The position numbers were made by a program, and so were the translations under genes. Under the pieces are notes generated by a model. The model did not search any database. It was not told the origin of the DNA and saw only the letters and a program-made list of their open reading frames with translations. This document shows positions 34,332-46,299 of a stretch of 64,000 nt of DNA, piece after piece. The stretch's first letter is position 1. Each line of letters begins with the position of its first letter. Origin of the DNA: Zopfochytrium polystomum (lineage: Eukaryota > Chytridiomycota > Chytridiomycetes > Chytridiales > Chytridiaceae); the NCBI GenBank assembly GCA_025765615.1, contig JAIVFJ010000263.1, positions 1 through 64,000 on the forward strand, read 5' to 3'.

Positions 34332-37138
34332 TCACCCCAACCTCTTGTGCCGCGCTTGCACTGCTCGGCGCCGTTCGCGAATCTGCCTTGTGAGAACCTC
34401 TTGCTGCTCGCACAGGTGTTCGAATAGTTTAATCTCCTCCGACAGCTCCACTGCTGCCTCAGCCACTTTGAGTTCCTCCCATTCGCCATGCTTCTCACAG
34501 CGGCCCACCACCGCGCACATGCTCGGAAGCAAAGGGGGGCCGTCTACTTGTTCGCCGGCATCTTCCGTCGCTCGAAGGATGTCCGCCACTCGTTTTTGTT
34601 TTCCGGTGCGCTCTGATTTTGTCGGCAATTCCACATCCCCTCCTTCTGACAGGCTGTCCAAACGTTCTTCCAGCCGGTCAAAAATAATCTAAGCCGGGCT
34701 CTTGAGCTGCAATCCCTCCGACGCGAATCATTCAGTGCGGCTATCAGCGCAGCTCGAAGCCGCTGTGTCCAGGCACGAGAGTGGGCTCCATCCAGCGGGA
34801 CAACCCAATCAGAAAGTATTCTCTGATCAAAGCCGCAGACTGTGGGGGACGTCGAATTCTGTTTCGCAGTGTTCCGAGAATTTAATTTTTCTGATTTCGT
34901 CGGGATCGAAGGGCCGCTCTCCTGCGACGACGGCGTTGTAGCTTCTCGCACACGCCGAGCGCGTGAGACAGCACTGGCCACCTTCATTTCCCGCCACTCG
35001 AGCATTCGTATGCGAAGTCTCGCGGCTTCTTCGCGAAATGATAGGAGCAGAAGCTGCATCACGTCTTCGCGCTCCCGCCGGACACATTCAACAATCGAAC
35101 TATCATTCGGCTCCCTCTCACGACGGCTAGCAGCATACAGTCCGTCGGGTGGGTCGTACCCGTAATATTTGTCCCGGTCGCGAAGGAAGAAATCGCGCCC
35201 CCGGCGCACCACACGGCCAGCTGCTATAGCAGATTCAACCGCGTGTTGCGCCATGCTGTGACCGCAAACGTCTGAGCAATATCGCGTGTTTGGACCACCT
35301 GAGATAGAAGTGTGCGCTCGAACGTGAGCTCCCAAGGCTGCGGCGGGGAAATCACGGGAATTTGCAGCGGACTCCTTCGGAGCAACTGGAATGTACTTGC
35401 GACATTTCTTGGGGTTGACGTAAGGGTTTATCTTATCAGTTGAATGGCTTACGCTCCTCGCTTCTACTGCTGCTAATGATGCTAAACACCGAACTTTGAA
35501 GATGGCACGCCGCCCTTTGGACGCAGTGCAGTTGCGGCAGAACCAGAGCTCCACCTCGTCAGCGAGATGGGTGCTCACTTGGACGCATAAACCATGAAAC
35601 CATTCATCGCATCCGTCGCACTGAAAAATGCTCAACTGTGTTTGAGAGCACACTAGGGCTATGTCAAAGCATTCTTACCTGGATGTAAAACTTTGTCTCG
35701 TCATAAGGAGTTTGGCAGTAGCAGTAGAGTTTGCTGGGATCTTCTTCATACTGCTGCTGCTGGTGTTTGGCCTCATCGTCGCTTGGACCATCGGAAAAAC
35801 TAGCTTTGTCCACCTCGGCGAGTGACAGTATGTTTGCATCGTTTTGTTTGATTTCTGTGGAAGGCTGCTCCTGCGCTTTTCGCCTTTTTCTCTGAGTGAA
35901 AGTACCCCTCTGCAAGTTCGAGCAATTAGAAGTTTGTCAGTAAGGACATGCAGTTCCAATCGAATCTCTCTTCTACCTTCCTCTTCTTCTTTCTAATCTG
36001 CTTTTGCGCTTCTGCGGCCTTTTCGATTCCCTCCTCTGCGGCATTGACCGATCCAGCTTCCGAAAGCTCGGGCGACAAGAACACGGAAAGGCTCTTCGCT
36101 GCAACGAATGAATTTCGAGGCAGCAGGGAAGGTGAGCGACATAGATTGGGCTCAGGGATCATTGGTTTGTCTGGCGCAGACGTAAGTTCGCCAATCCAGG
36201 CCCGACGGGGGTCGATGAAATACAAATCCCCCGCGTTTAAAACTGAATCGTAGCGATCCGCGATCGATTCAGTCGGGCTTGCGGGCGTATCATCGATGCA
36301 AGTTTCTTGATTCGACATCCATCGGGTCCTAGTGGAGACGAGCGTTGAAGGCGCACACACATATGTTGGGTCCAAAAAGACGCGGCCCTCTTGGGAGGAG
36401 CTCTCGTTTTCCTTGTTCAACCTGGAGGTGGTCTGGGAAAAAGTTATGGTGGCTGCCACTTGGACGAAAGTTTACCGTCAAAATCGAGGTCGCTGACCCA
36501 CGATCATTGTTGTTGATGGGAGTGGGGTCTTCTCCAAACGAAATTGACAAAACGCGGATGGAGGGCGCCGGCAGATTGTCGATGGTGCAGTAGCTTTCGT
36601 GAATGGGCCTACTTCGACCGCCACGACGGTCGCTTTTGGGAGAACTGCAATTTGCAAATAGTTTCTCGGACTTCCGCACAAATTCGCGACTGTCTTGGAG
36701 GTTAAAGGAAGCTCCCTTCAAGATGGATTGGTTGGAGCTGAGGTGATGTGGTATGAGCGATGGTGGGGACAGTTGTTGCTGTTGGGGTGTATGAGGACGA
36801 TCGAAGCCTGGACGGATGAGGGTGGACCTCTCCGAGGACTCCGAGCGATTTTCTGCGACTCCATTATTAACGTTGGGCTGCGGTCGTAGGCAAGATGCGA
36901 GTGGTATTGTCCGCTGATCCGACGCAAATGAGGGCGAGTTGGGTGATAGGGGCTTCGCGGACGAGGTTCCTGCAGGGGCATTGCCCCGAGATTGCATTTT
37001 CGGACGGCTCGTGCCCGAAAGTGGCAAGCCGAGAGAGAAAAAGTGTTGAAATGGTGGTCCCTTCAGCGAACAGCCGCCGTGGCAACCGCCGCGTTGAAAG
37101 GATTGCCCAGGTACGTTTTCTTCCTGGGGTGAATGCAT
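34332..37138 (-). CDS. Spp1/CFP1-like PHD-finger protein (COMPASS subunit)
   Basis: Minus-strand exons: 37138-36476, 36432-35977, 35909-35679, then 35620 to about 34690 and the terminal frame to 34332. About 370 residues of disordered Ser/Pro/Asn-rich sequence come first, ending in basic patches (KKKRK, QRKRRK). The PHD finger spans the intron at 35621-35678: LYCYCQTPYDETKFYIQ joins CDGCDEWFHGLCV, ending WFCRNC. Then YCSDVCGHSMAQ, CGFDQRI and a C-terminal VVGRCEKHGEWEELKV, all hallmarks of CFP1/Spp1, which reads H3K4me3 for the Set1 methyltransferase. Frame problem: between LRLF and DRLEERLDSLSE (about 34680) the frame changes at a T5 run, either an indel or an intron I cannot place. No CXXC domain is visible. 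The long N-terminus is unusual for Spp1. Confidence 0.85.
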
Positions 37139-37391
37139 CCAGAAGCCCTCCCCGCTATTGCGGGACGGCAGGCCTCCCCAACGTTCAGTCTCAGCATGCG
37201 CACTCTGCTTTCAATCCCCAGCTGATCGATTTTGCCGCCAATCGCCCACTGCCAGAGGCATTGTAGCCCGTGCTGCGCGGGAGACGTCATAGGCGTTGAT
37301 CGTACCGTCTTCTCCTACTGGCCGATCATTCACCGCACAGCGCACTCCGGTCGCTCGCTTTTCATCATCGCTTTCGGCAGGCGATGCTCTT

Positions 37392-38575
37392 CTGAAGACC
37401 TTTGACAACCAGTCCTCCTTCCTCGCCCCCCAGTCCCGACCCTCCAGTCCACAGCGGCAAAATACTTGAAGACACTCGAGCCGCTGTTGACTCCCGAGCA
37501 GCTGCAGCGGTAGGAACGCTTTGAGGAGTTCATTAAAGAAGGCGGTTTGGGAGAGACGGCGCAGGCCTGCCTCGTTAAGCCGAACGCACAGGAAAAGGTG
37601 AGGGCGAAACCTGAACCCTCCATTTGTCACAAGGTCGTCGACAAATCAGGGTTCTTGGCTCTACGATATTTGGCTCCGATACCCGTACCTCATGTACCGA
37701 GAACCGTCCCTCATATACGTCAACTGGTGTCAAGTAAGCCAGCTTTTCATTTATGTTCGGAAAATTAATCGTTTGCGGTGCAGCAATCATCCTGAACAAC
37801 AAGAGGAGCTTCTTCGGAAACCACCTCCACCAGGTGTCTTCTCCTCGTTCCAAATCAAGCGTGCAGCGGTTAAGTCAACTCCATGCTGAATTCCAAGCAG
37901 CTCTTGGATAGGTGGAGACCTTTTTGAGGGGACCGTGCAAACTAAGTTACTCTTCCAGCGAGCACCTTCCGCCGGATTATATCCGTAGGATGCCTCTTTG
38001 TATGCACCAGTACAAGAACATGTTTGGAATCGCTCGCGTTCCAGGACAGTCGGAAGGCACCATCCGCTTTACGTACCCTGCTACCGCCAACCACATCATC
38101 GTCCTGGCAAGGGATCAAATCTACCGGGTTGCCTGTTCTGCACGCTGATGAAGAGAATGTTTTGGTGGGAATGGTGAACAGGCTGCAGTAAAGCGTGACC
38201 TCTTTAATAAGGCAGTCAGTAGCCACTCTACCTACATTCGCGAAGCAACGGCTGGACAGGGTGTCTATCGACACCTTCTTGCCCTGAAAGTCATGCTGAC
38301 TCCCAAAGAATTGGCTTCGAACGAAGCGGCTAATGTATTTGCAGATCTGGCGTTTAAGAAATCGTCTTACTTTAGGCTGTCCACCAGCCAGCCACCACGC
38401 GTTGTCATTTTGCTCTTCGTTTCAGTGCCGTGTCTAATTGCGAGTTCTCAGACCTCACGTGCTTATAATCCTCCTAACATGAAGGCCGCCATTGGTTTGC
38501 TGGGTCCGGCCCAGTCGTTCCAGACGGATACGGTGTGGCTTACGCGATAGACGAGGACGCCTTAATTTTCAAAGG
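37392..38575 (+). pseudogene. Carnitine O-acyltransferase pseudogene (catalytic core deleted)
   Basis: Family blocks appear in order: PPVPTLQSTAAKYLKTLEPL (about 37430-37490), ERFEEFIKEGGLGETAQACL, YLMYREPSLIYVNWCQ (about 37690-37735), PLCMHQYKNMFGIARVPG (about 37992-38045), AGQGVYRHLLAL (about 38254-38290), LSTSQ (about 38380) and a final GPVVPDGYGVAYAID. The family makes acyl-carnitines in mitochondria or peroxisomes. Breaks: a TAG in place of the usual Tyr before ERFEEF (37510), frameshifts near 37590, 38130 and 38420, and a jump from the end of the N-lobe (near 38190) to the C-terminal lobe. The stretch with the catalytic His is therefore missing. It lies between two apparently intact genes. 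Confidence 0.85.
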
Positions 38576-39094
38576 TTCTCGAACCATGAAACAGAAACCA
38601 TTTGGGTTTGTGTAAACTAGTGATTCTTGAATCTCAGCGCGGAAGACCTCTATTTCATTTCTTCTTGGTTCTTTTAGTTTCCAAGGCACTATTGAGGCAT
38701 TTTGCAGCTCCCCTGTCTTTATTCTAGTACAGTGATAATGAAGACTGATGAGTTTCTTAACAGGAGTGGCAACGACAGTCTCGGTCAAGACTCTTTCTCA
38801 TGTTGACTTCATTCTCGAACATAGAAATAATGAGTAACGAGTTCAATAAATTGAGCTCCCGAGTTCCCCCAGAAGAGGAGGAGGCCGGCTCCGGACGTCG
38901 CACGAAGTGATAGGCGCAATTAGTGGAAGCCAACAGTTGCGTCAGTAGTTCTCGGAGAAAACCGAGACATCACTGTCCGCTACTGCCGCGTTTTTTCTCA
39001 GTTTGCCTCTTTAAGCACAAGAAGGATAAAGAGTTCAGAATAAGGAGGAACAAAGTAACGAAAACCATCGGGAACGATATCATCTCCTGTAACA
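38576..39094. other. Intergenic, nothing recognised
   Basis: Contains only short frames. It may hold 3' untranslated sequence of the UNC13-like gene. Confidence 0.5.
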
Positions 39095-42000
39095 TCAGCT
39101 ATCTCCTGCACCGCGAGAAAGGTATCGTCGAACCAACACGCCTTCGACGTACTCTCGCCACCCGCCCCGGAGTCTGATTAATCGGAGTATGAGATCTCCA
39201 GCATCCCGTTCCTGCATTGAACGCCGCGCATTCACCCATGTTGCCACGTGCTCCCCGTACACACCACCGTCGTGCCCTGCTGATCGTCTCAGCCAAGCTT
39301 CGTCGCCAGGCCCAATGATTGCCTCAGACTCCACAGTGGCCATGAGCTGGCGATGTCGTGCGATGAGATCCCGCCGGTTCGGAGTCGAATGATATCGCGC
39401 AAAGAGCTCAGTGAGTGCCGCGGCCCGAGGTGTGAAAAGCAAGTGCCGCGGCAGACCATCGCCGTCCGCATGCAAAAAATCGAAGAGAATCTTGTTCCCG
39501 GCGTAAATCAAAAGCCAGTTATACAGAAATGTCCTACCTCAAGCGCTCGACGAAGAAAGACCACTCTTCCCTCCTCCCAGGCTTGTTTTTCTCTCCTCCC
39601 TTCGTACTCATCAAGGCTTGGAACTAACAGCGACTCGGAAACTGTCAGGGTTTGCTCCCAAAGTTTCTCGGCGACAAGATGCACCAATTCTGTTCGTGCG
39701 GCATACGTTGAGAGGGCATTCAAATTCACGTCCAAGAAGTCGTACAGAGGCGATAGTGCCACTGAGACTTCCTCCTCTGACGGACCAGCCGATGCGCCCA
39801 AGTTGAAGGCGGCCGAAAAAGGAGACGAAGACTGAGTTGGCGAGGGAGGTGATGGTGAAGGTGGGGCAGAAGCGCCCGAGGGCCTCCCAAAGACCTGCGA
39901 TATCGGCCGCTTGGCTATTTGCTTGAGGCTTGCCATCATCATTATCGACTTCTTTTGGTTCGCAGAAACGTCCTTAAGGCGGGATCGAAGGTCTTGACAA
40001 ATCTTATCTCCATGGATGGAAGACTGAGTAATGGTAACCTTTTCGAAAATGTTTTTCACTGACCTTATTGACCAACTCCTTCGCCATTTCAAGCACAGTT
40101 TCACGGACAACATAACGAATGCGCCGTTGCATTATTTCGCAGGATTGTCGTCGATGAATCGACACTTTAATATGTACCGTCCCGCCTCCTATCCGGACAG
40201 CAACAGCCTCTGTTTCTTCTTGCTGCTGAAAATTTAAGCTAAGCCGAAGTGATGGTTCCTCAGCGGTCGCCTGGGCCGATGCTGTGACTGCCGCCGCCAG
40301 GTTAAGCGAAGCAGTGGCAACGACGAACTCGCCTCCGCCAGCGTCTCCACCTGGTTCTCCAGGTACAACGGGCAGTACGCGGTGGACAAGTGAAACCGAC
40401 AAGCCCGTTTGCACCTCTCGATCTGACAGAAGCGCCGGAATCACCGCAGGGTCGTCGTGCTCGTACTCCAAGGGCGCGTCCGTGCCCTTCTCCAGCTCCT
40501 TTGCGGAACGCGGCAACGCGAAGGCGAGGTGAGGCTGGTGCGTCTCTCGCGTTCGCCCAAGTTCGAGGTTCGGCTGTACTGGTGACGCGGGTGAAGCGAC
40601 GTGTACCGACACAAGGGTTGAAAATGGTCTCACCACCGGCAAATCTGATGCATAAAGAATTGATAGAGAAACGGGAGTACGCAGTGATGCTGGTGGCGAT
40701 GCGGAGGAGGCTGATCGGCGAGGAATTAGAGATGACGTGCTGCCAGAACTAGCCTGAGGGTTAGAACCCTGGCGTGGTGAGGCATTGCTGCGTGCAGCGC
40801 TTATGGGCTGCCGAAACACGGGCGGGAGTCGTCCGATCAGCTCGTTGTACCGCGTAAGAACCGCGTCAACGTCGGAGAGCCGGACTATGGCTGTCGCCGG
40901 TACGCGAAGCTCCGAAGCGTCAATTGGTGGGCCGAACCTCCTCAACTTGAGTCGGAAGTGCTGGCCGTTGATCCTGGTGGGCGCCTTTGCCATGACTGTC
41001 GGTTTGCTCAAATCAGAGTGGAATGCTCGGCGAATAAGGAAAACGTATTTTTCAACGGCTGCGGTAACCCCCTTTGTCGTTTCAATCACGGTAAGCTCGT
41101 TTTGGACGAACAGATGAGCGAAACCAACCTCGAGAAATCGCAAAATGAAGAACTGGAACTCCTTCTCGTCTGGCCAATTCAGCTTTAGAAGGAATTCAAG
41201 CTGCTGCTGGAACGACGTAAATATATCAAGAACCGAAGAGGAGTGTCCATTTTCAATGCTGGAAAACTGAATTGGGTGTTTCTCTCAGCGGCTGCACAGT
41301 CATATGATGTTCTTACTTCGTCGGCTTTAATTGCGTTTTGGACCCATTCCATCTCTTTCCTCTCTAGAGGAGTGCCACTGTCAATATTTTAACTTCGCAT
41401 TAGAAATTTTGCCATTCTCACCTGCTAGATCCAACCAGTCCGAAACAAAAGGGCGGAACCAAGCATTGATTTCAAAGTCATGTAAAAGTCGATGGTCTAT
41501 CTGATCATATACCCTTTCCAGCTCCCGCGCCTGATGGTAGAGTGCAAATGCCTCTTCCAGATCGGATGTCGAGTTTGCGTAGGTGCGAGCAAAATTCTCC
41601 AGCTTCGGCAGCAAATGGTCCAAATATACTCGAGCTGCTATAGTTGGCACATGAAGGCGCCTGGTGATGTGTCGTGAGGGAAGCGATCGTGAAAGTAAGA
41701 AAGAACGCCCACTCGGTTGCCGTACCCAAATAGAAGCATATCAAAGTTGGCACCGAGGGCTTCAAGCTCCTCGCAAACTTGCTGCAACAGCAATAAAAGC
41801 ACAGCACCATTCCCTGGTGATGCCGATGCTACCGGCAGCGGGGGAAGTGTCTGTTCCTCCCTCCGGGAATTTGGCTTCACGTTCTTAATACCAGCCACTG
41901 CAAGCACTGAGTTTTCTTCCTCTGACTCTCGCATTGCCCGTGTCAGGGCAATGGCGCTGAGCCCGTGAAACCGACCAGAGAGGCTGCGAGCAATGAGGTC

Positions 42001-44102
42001 CTGTGTCAGCGAAGCAATTGACGGGTTTTTGGTTGCCGACGACTCTTCGGACTGGATTCCAGTAACACGGATCCGCTCGGGGAGAAGAGGGTGTCCCGAG
42101 AGTGGCTCGATAATGAGTGACTTAAATCGGAGCTCTTCGGCGGCGGAGGTGTCGAGCGACTCTGCAGGCTGACCGAAGAATGATGAGAATTGTTGGTAAA
42201 TCGTGTCGAAGAGAAGAGCTCCGGCGACCTTGAAAATGAAAATCTGGGGTAAAATTCGATGTCGGTGAGACCAATTACCGAGCGTAAAACTGACCGCCGT
42301 TGTTGACAGAAGGCCCTCCCTGGAGGCCGCGTTGACGCGGTCGAGGGCATCAAAAAAAGATCCCTCGCAAAGTTGTTTACCGCTTATGTCCCCTCTCGCG
42401 AACACGCTGGCCAAAACATCGAGCTTGCTGCAAAGTGGGCCTTCATGTTGGCGGATAAGTTTAAACAATGCAATTCTTACATCAAAGCCTGAAGCGTTGA
42501 ATCTATACGCCAAAGCGACGCAATCTCAGTAAGCATATCATCCACTCGGCGATTCAACAAAGGAAGCACTCCATCCTTTTTCTTTGTGTTCGGGCAACAG
42601 TCCATCAGTAGCGACTTGAAAGAATTAAGCGGATCCGAAGGAATGCAGTGAAATGCAATTTGGAATATAGCTAGCGGAGATGCATTTTCCTTCTTTTCAT
42701 GTGAGAGTTAATATTGCCATGATTTGCATATCAATTAAGACTCGGCTCAAACCTTGATGGTCTTCTCCACTGCAACAAGAACCTTTCCCGCTACATTGCT
42801 ATTGCTAGTCCTTTTTTCCAGCGGGATCCATTTCTGTGTGGGTCCACTCTCGGCGTCTCGCAGCAATTCCGACGAAGTAAGAGTGCAAAGTCCGAGGAAC
42901 CGATCGTGTCCCCCACCACGAAAGAGTCTGGAGGGTGATTCTGAGCTTCTATTCCACAAAGATATGGTCGCAGAGTCTGAGTGGGATCGAATCAACCTAG
43001 AAGGGGCGGATGTCCATTCTTCAATAAGAACCAAAGGAAAGCAGACCTTTGCTTACAGCGAAACCTGAAGGTTAAATGTAGGATTTTGCGTCCTTTGTGC
43101 GACAGGGCTCTGGAAAAAATGTCTTCCGCCCATAGTCACAATCGCATACGGGTTGCTAGAGCCGAGTTTGTCTTTAGCGAGCAGTCCCGAGGCCTGTTCG
43201 ACTCGAAGCGTGATCAGCTCGTCATCGACAGTGTGCTGTACTGCTTCGAAGGTCGTGTCTATCGATGAAAGCAGACGGGCAGTCTCGGCGCGGTGAAAAT
43301 GTTTCCACTTTTGGAAGTGTGAGGAGTCATCGAAATCGGAGGGCTGCGTCCAGGTCAGATCTAGTTCGATGATGTGGATGTAGTTGATCATATCATTGGC
43401 TAGAAACTGCCAAAGCGAATTGAGTTGTAAGCGTTTTGCATCAAGGGAACTACTAAACCTTACATCTCTGGAGAGTCCGCCAGCCATCAGATTGGCCACA
43501 ACGGTGTCGCTGTCTTCGTTCTGCCCACACGCGTGGCACAGCTGTTCAATCCACTGTTCGCCCTCGTTGGTGGGGGGAAGCCGCTCTCCAGATGGTAAGT
43601 CTGGCCCGGCTGCCAAAACGGCTGATGGTGCTGCTGAGCCGTTGCCAATATGGCGAATCGCGTTAGCACGGTTTCCGTTGCGACCCGCAAACAGCCGTCC
43701 AAGCCCCCCGCCGCCCGCGCTGCCGACGCTGCGTCCACTCGACCTAGTTGTTCCCTCACTGAGAGCCGTCACCGTGTCTGACGTATCGCCCGCTCCGCCA
43801 GTCACACTTGTTGCGGTGGATGCGCGAGAATGAGGCGAGGTCGTAACTGCCGCCGTCCATGAGGCAACTTTGGCTGTGATAGACGTGGCGGAGTGCGACG
43901 GGCGTAACCCTGGATTGCGGGAGGGATCATTGAGGCGGGCAGGGCTTGCATCGTGTTCGCTAGTGGAGGTAGATCCTGCTGCTGCCGGTGGTGGTGGCCC
44001 GGCTGCGAGTTGGTGCCGACGGCGATCAGGGGCAGTAGCAGCAGGTGTGGCAAACAGCAACGCGCGAGCTGCGAAGAGTTGCGGTGATCCCGGAAGGATC
44101 AT
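39095..44102 (-). CDS. Munc13/UNC13-like C2-MUN exocytosis protein
   Basis: Minus-strand exons: 44102-43057, 42996-42753, 42689-42299 (see below), 42238-41726, 41660-41422, 41363-41317, 41266-40064, 40023-39538 and 39490-39095, about 1514 aa. The N-terminus is low complexity (Pro/Ala/Ser/Gly). A C2 domain spans exons 1-2: LRVEQASGLLAKDKLGSSNP, then ATISLWNRSSES and DRFLGLCTL. The MUN region follows: HQARELERVYDQIDHRLLHD, then FEINAWFRPFVSDWLDL (MHD1-like). After a Pro/Ser/Ala-rich insertion that may hold a second C2, MHD2-like text reads LSPLYDFLDVNLNALS and LFDFLHADGDGLPRHLL. Munc13 relatives open syntaxin and prime SNARE assembly for vesicle fusion. Oddity: exons inside 42689-42299 agree in frame only if 20 nt are removed or there is an indel (see findings). 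The start at 44102 is the first ATG and is 62 bp from a divergent gene. Confidence 0.87.
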
Positions 44103-44164
44103 GTTTGTGCTTGGCGTTGGAGGTGTGTGTGTGGTGTGTGAGCGTGTGTGAGACAAAATTCGCG
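44103..44164. promoter_or_regulatory. 62-bp divergent intergenic region
   Basis: Only 62 bp separate the start codons of the UNC13-like gene (minus) and the 511-aa gene (plus). It is GT-rich (GTGTGTGTGG type). The 5' leaders and core promoters must overlap this space or the coding starts. Confidence 0.6.
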
Positions 44165-45843
44165 ATGGCTGGTTCGTCGTTGGCGGAGGTGTTCCCGCGA
44201 CTCTCCGCAGTCCATGCGCTCAGCATGCTACGGCCTCGGATGCGGCCACCGCCACCTCTAGCAGCCCCAGCAGATGCAGATGCTCTAGCAACAGCAGCGG
44301 CAGGGGCCAGTTCTGCGGATAATGGTGTCGCACGGGTTTGGAGGACGTGGCCGCTGCCCGCTGCTGCTGGGCGAGCAACCAACACCGAGGAGCCAATTTC
44401 AAACGGCCGCTCGCCAGCGGACTCCATCTTTCCCGCACCACTTGTCAGCTCATCAGCCAAACGTAAGCGAGACGGCATCAGATCCGATGATTCAGAGTTC
44501 GGGGAAGAAGAAGATGAGGATGTGGAGAGTGTTGAGGAAAACGACGCGATCGCGGCCCACGATCGCAACCCTCACTGTTCCCATGAAAGCTCTGCTGCAG
44601 CCCTGACGTCCGCAGTCGGTTTCGCCTATCCCGCCGACCAAGCGTGGCAGTGGCAAGCCTGGCAGGAGTCTACTTGCTACTCCTGGGCGCGTAGTGTTCT
44701 CTCGCCGACGACGCAAGATGGAGACAACGCAGTCAGCAGGGCAGAAGAAGTGGAAACTTGTTCTACTGTTGCACCTCTTGCCCAGGACGTTCCTGACCAC
44801 TCAACGGAGGAAGAGCAGCTAATACACGCCCGCTGTATGGAGGCCGTTGCAGACATGTGGGAACCGCATCGGAGACAATATGGCGAGTACGCGTGGTGGG
44901 CGCAGGACCAACCCTTCGAGCGTCGGAAATTTATTCGATGTGGGGACACGTTTGGGGAAACCCTTGAATTTGAGGAATTACCGGAATGTGGGGAAGTGGC
45001 CGTCCAGGCCGAGCCAAAAGACAATGCGCAGAACGGAAGGAGATCCACCTTTGGCGCCGATATCGCGCACCTCGTCGGAAAGGTGTGGAGCATCGATGAG
45101 CTGCTTCGAGAGGTCGCGAACCTCGATGATGCGGAATTTTTCGAAGAACCTGAAGGGGGCGTAGGAGTATCCCGATCACGATTGCAGCGATACGGGATGA
45201 CAGTCGAGCGGGATGTTGTGTATGACGAGAGCGAGCTTACTCCAGAAGAGATCGCAATCCAAAGGTGGTCGGTCGAGTGGAGGAAGACGCGTGAGTAATC
45301 TACTGGCTTGTGCATTTGATTTTCACAAGGTCTCTCAGCACAACCTTTGTTTATAAATTATTAGGAGCATTGCAGCGGCGGCGAGAAGAGGAGGCACTCT
45401 ATGAGCAAGAGAAAGGTATAGCAGTTTAAAGGACGAGGCAGATAATAATGGTCAAAACAAACTTTTTTTTTCAACCATCAAAAGCCCGAACGCGCCTACG
45501 AGAGTCACTCCTCGCCGAATCCGAGCTGAAACGTACCTACGCCTACAAAGCCGCTGTCTTCCCGCGCATATACGGTACTGAACGCGCGTTCGGTATTGCT
45601 GGCCTCGAAGCTGCGTGCGAGTCTCGTTTTTTTGAACTTAGCGGCGGGGTTGGTGCAGATACGAGCGCTCTGAGTCTAGCCGAAGATATCAGCAGTCAAC
45701 AAAGGCAAGACAGGGAAGAAGATTGGAGAAACTGCCCGGCGCCTCGAGCAACTACCATGGGGATGAGCAAAGGAGTGAAATCACAGAGGAGGGCGAGAGG
45801 CACAGACAGGATTTTGTGGCCAGTGATTCCTATTAGATTATAG
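44165..45843 (+). CDS. Hypothetical acidic protein, 511 aa
   Basis: Family not recognised. Three exons join in phase: 44165-45290, 45365-45415 and 45485-45843. The second exon is only 51 nt (ALQRRREEEALYEQEK). The N-terminus is Pro/Ala-rich. A nuclear-type acidic run follows (SDDSEFGEEEDEDVESVEEND), preceded by KRKRD. The middle has a Trp/Tyr-rich block (AWQWQAWQESTCYSWARS) and YGEYAWWAQDQPFERRKF. The C-terminal part is charged and helical, ending in basic residues. A nuclear location is a guess from composition. Divergent from the UNC13-like gene. Confidence 0.75.
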
Positions 45844-46299
45844 ACTGAATTTATTAAAATGGAACAGGGCAATGGCCAGGAGTCATTAGGTCACCGCCAA
45901 ACACCATTTGAACATGTGCAGAGTTGAGATTTTGACATCTGTGAAGACCTAAAAAGGGGAATAAGAGTGAGTTACGGACTTCGACCAGTGAAGCGTCGCA
46001 ACAGTAGTCGGCCGGCCAAAAAGCAATGAGCCTGCATCATCATCGATGTTTCACGAGCGGATCCGACCTTCTCGTCCTGCTGCAAAGAAACAGTGTTGTT
46101 GACGATTCACTGGCAGATGGCCCATAAACTAACCAAATTTCTCTTCCGTTTCGGAGAGAACAGAAGGCAAAAAGTTGTGATACCTGAGCTGCTCACTCAT
46201 CGACTGTTATTTTGAACAACACCTGCCTCCACCAGCCACACCCGCTCCGCTGCTGGCGCATGCTGCTAGGTCAATGCGTGCTTAACTGCAAGAGATTGG
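45844..46299. other. Intergenic, nothing recognised
   Basis: About 450 bp downstream of the 511-aa gene, with no convincing frame. Confidence 0.4.

Noticed and set aside
34205..34498. Extra C-terminal exon for the Spp1/CFP1-like gene
   Set aside because: The frame overlaps the conserved GRCEKHGEWEELKV segment in another frame and shows no family features.
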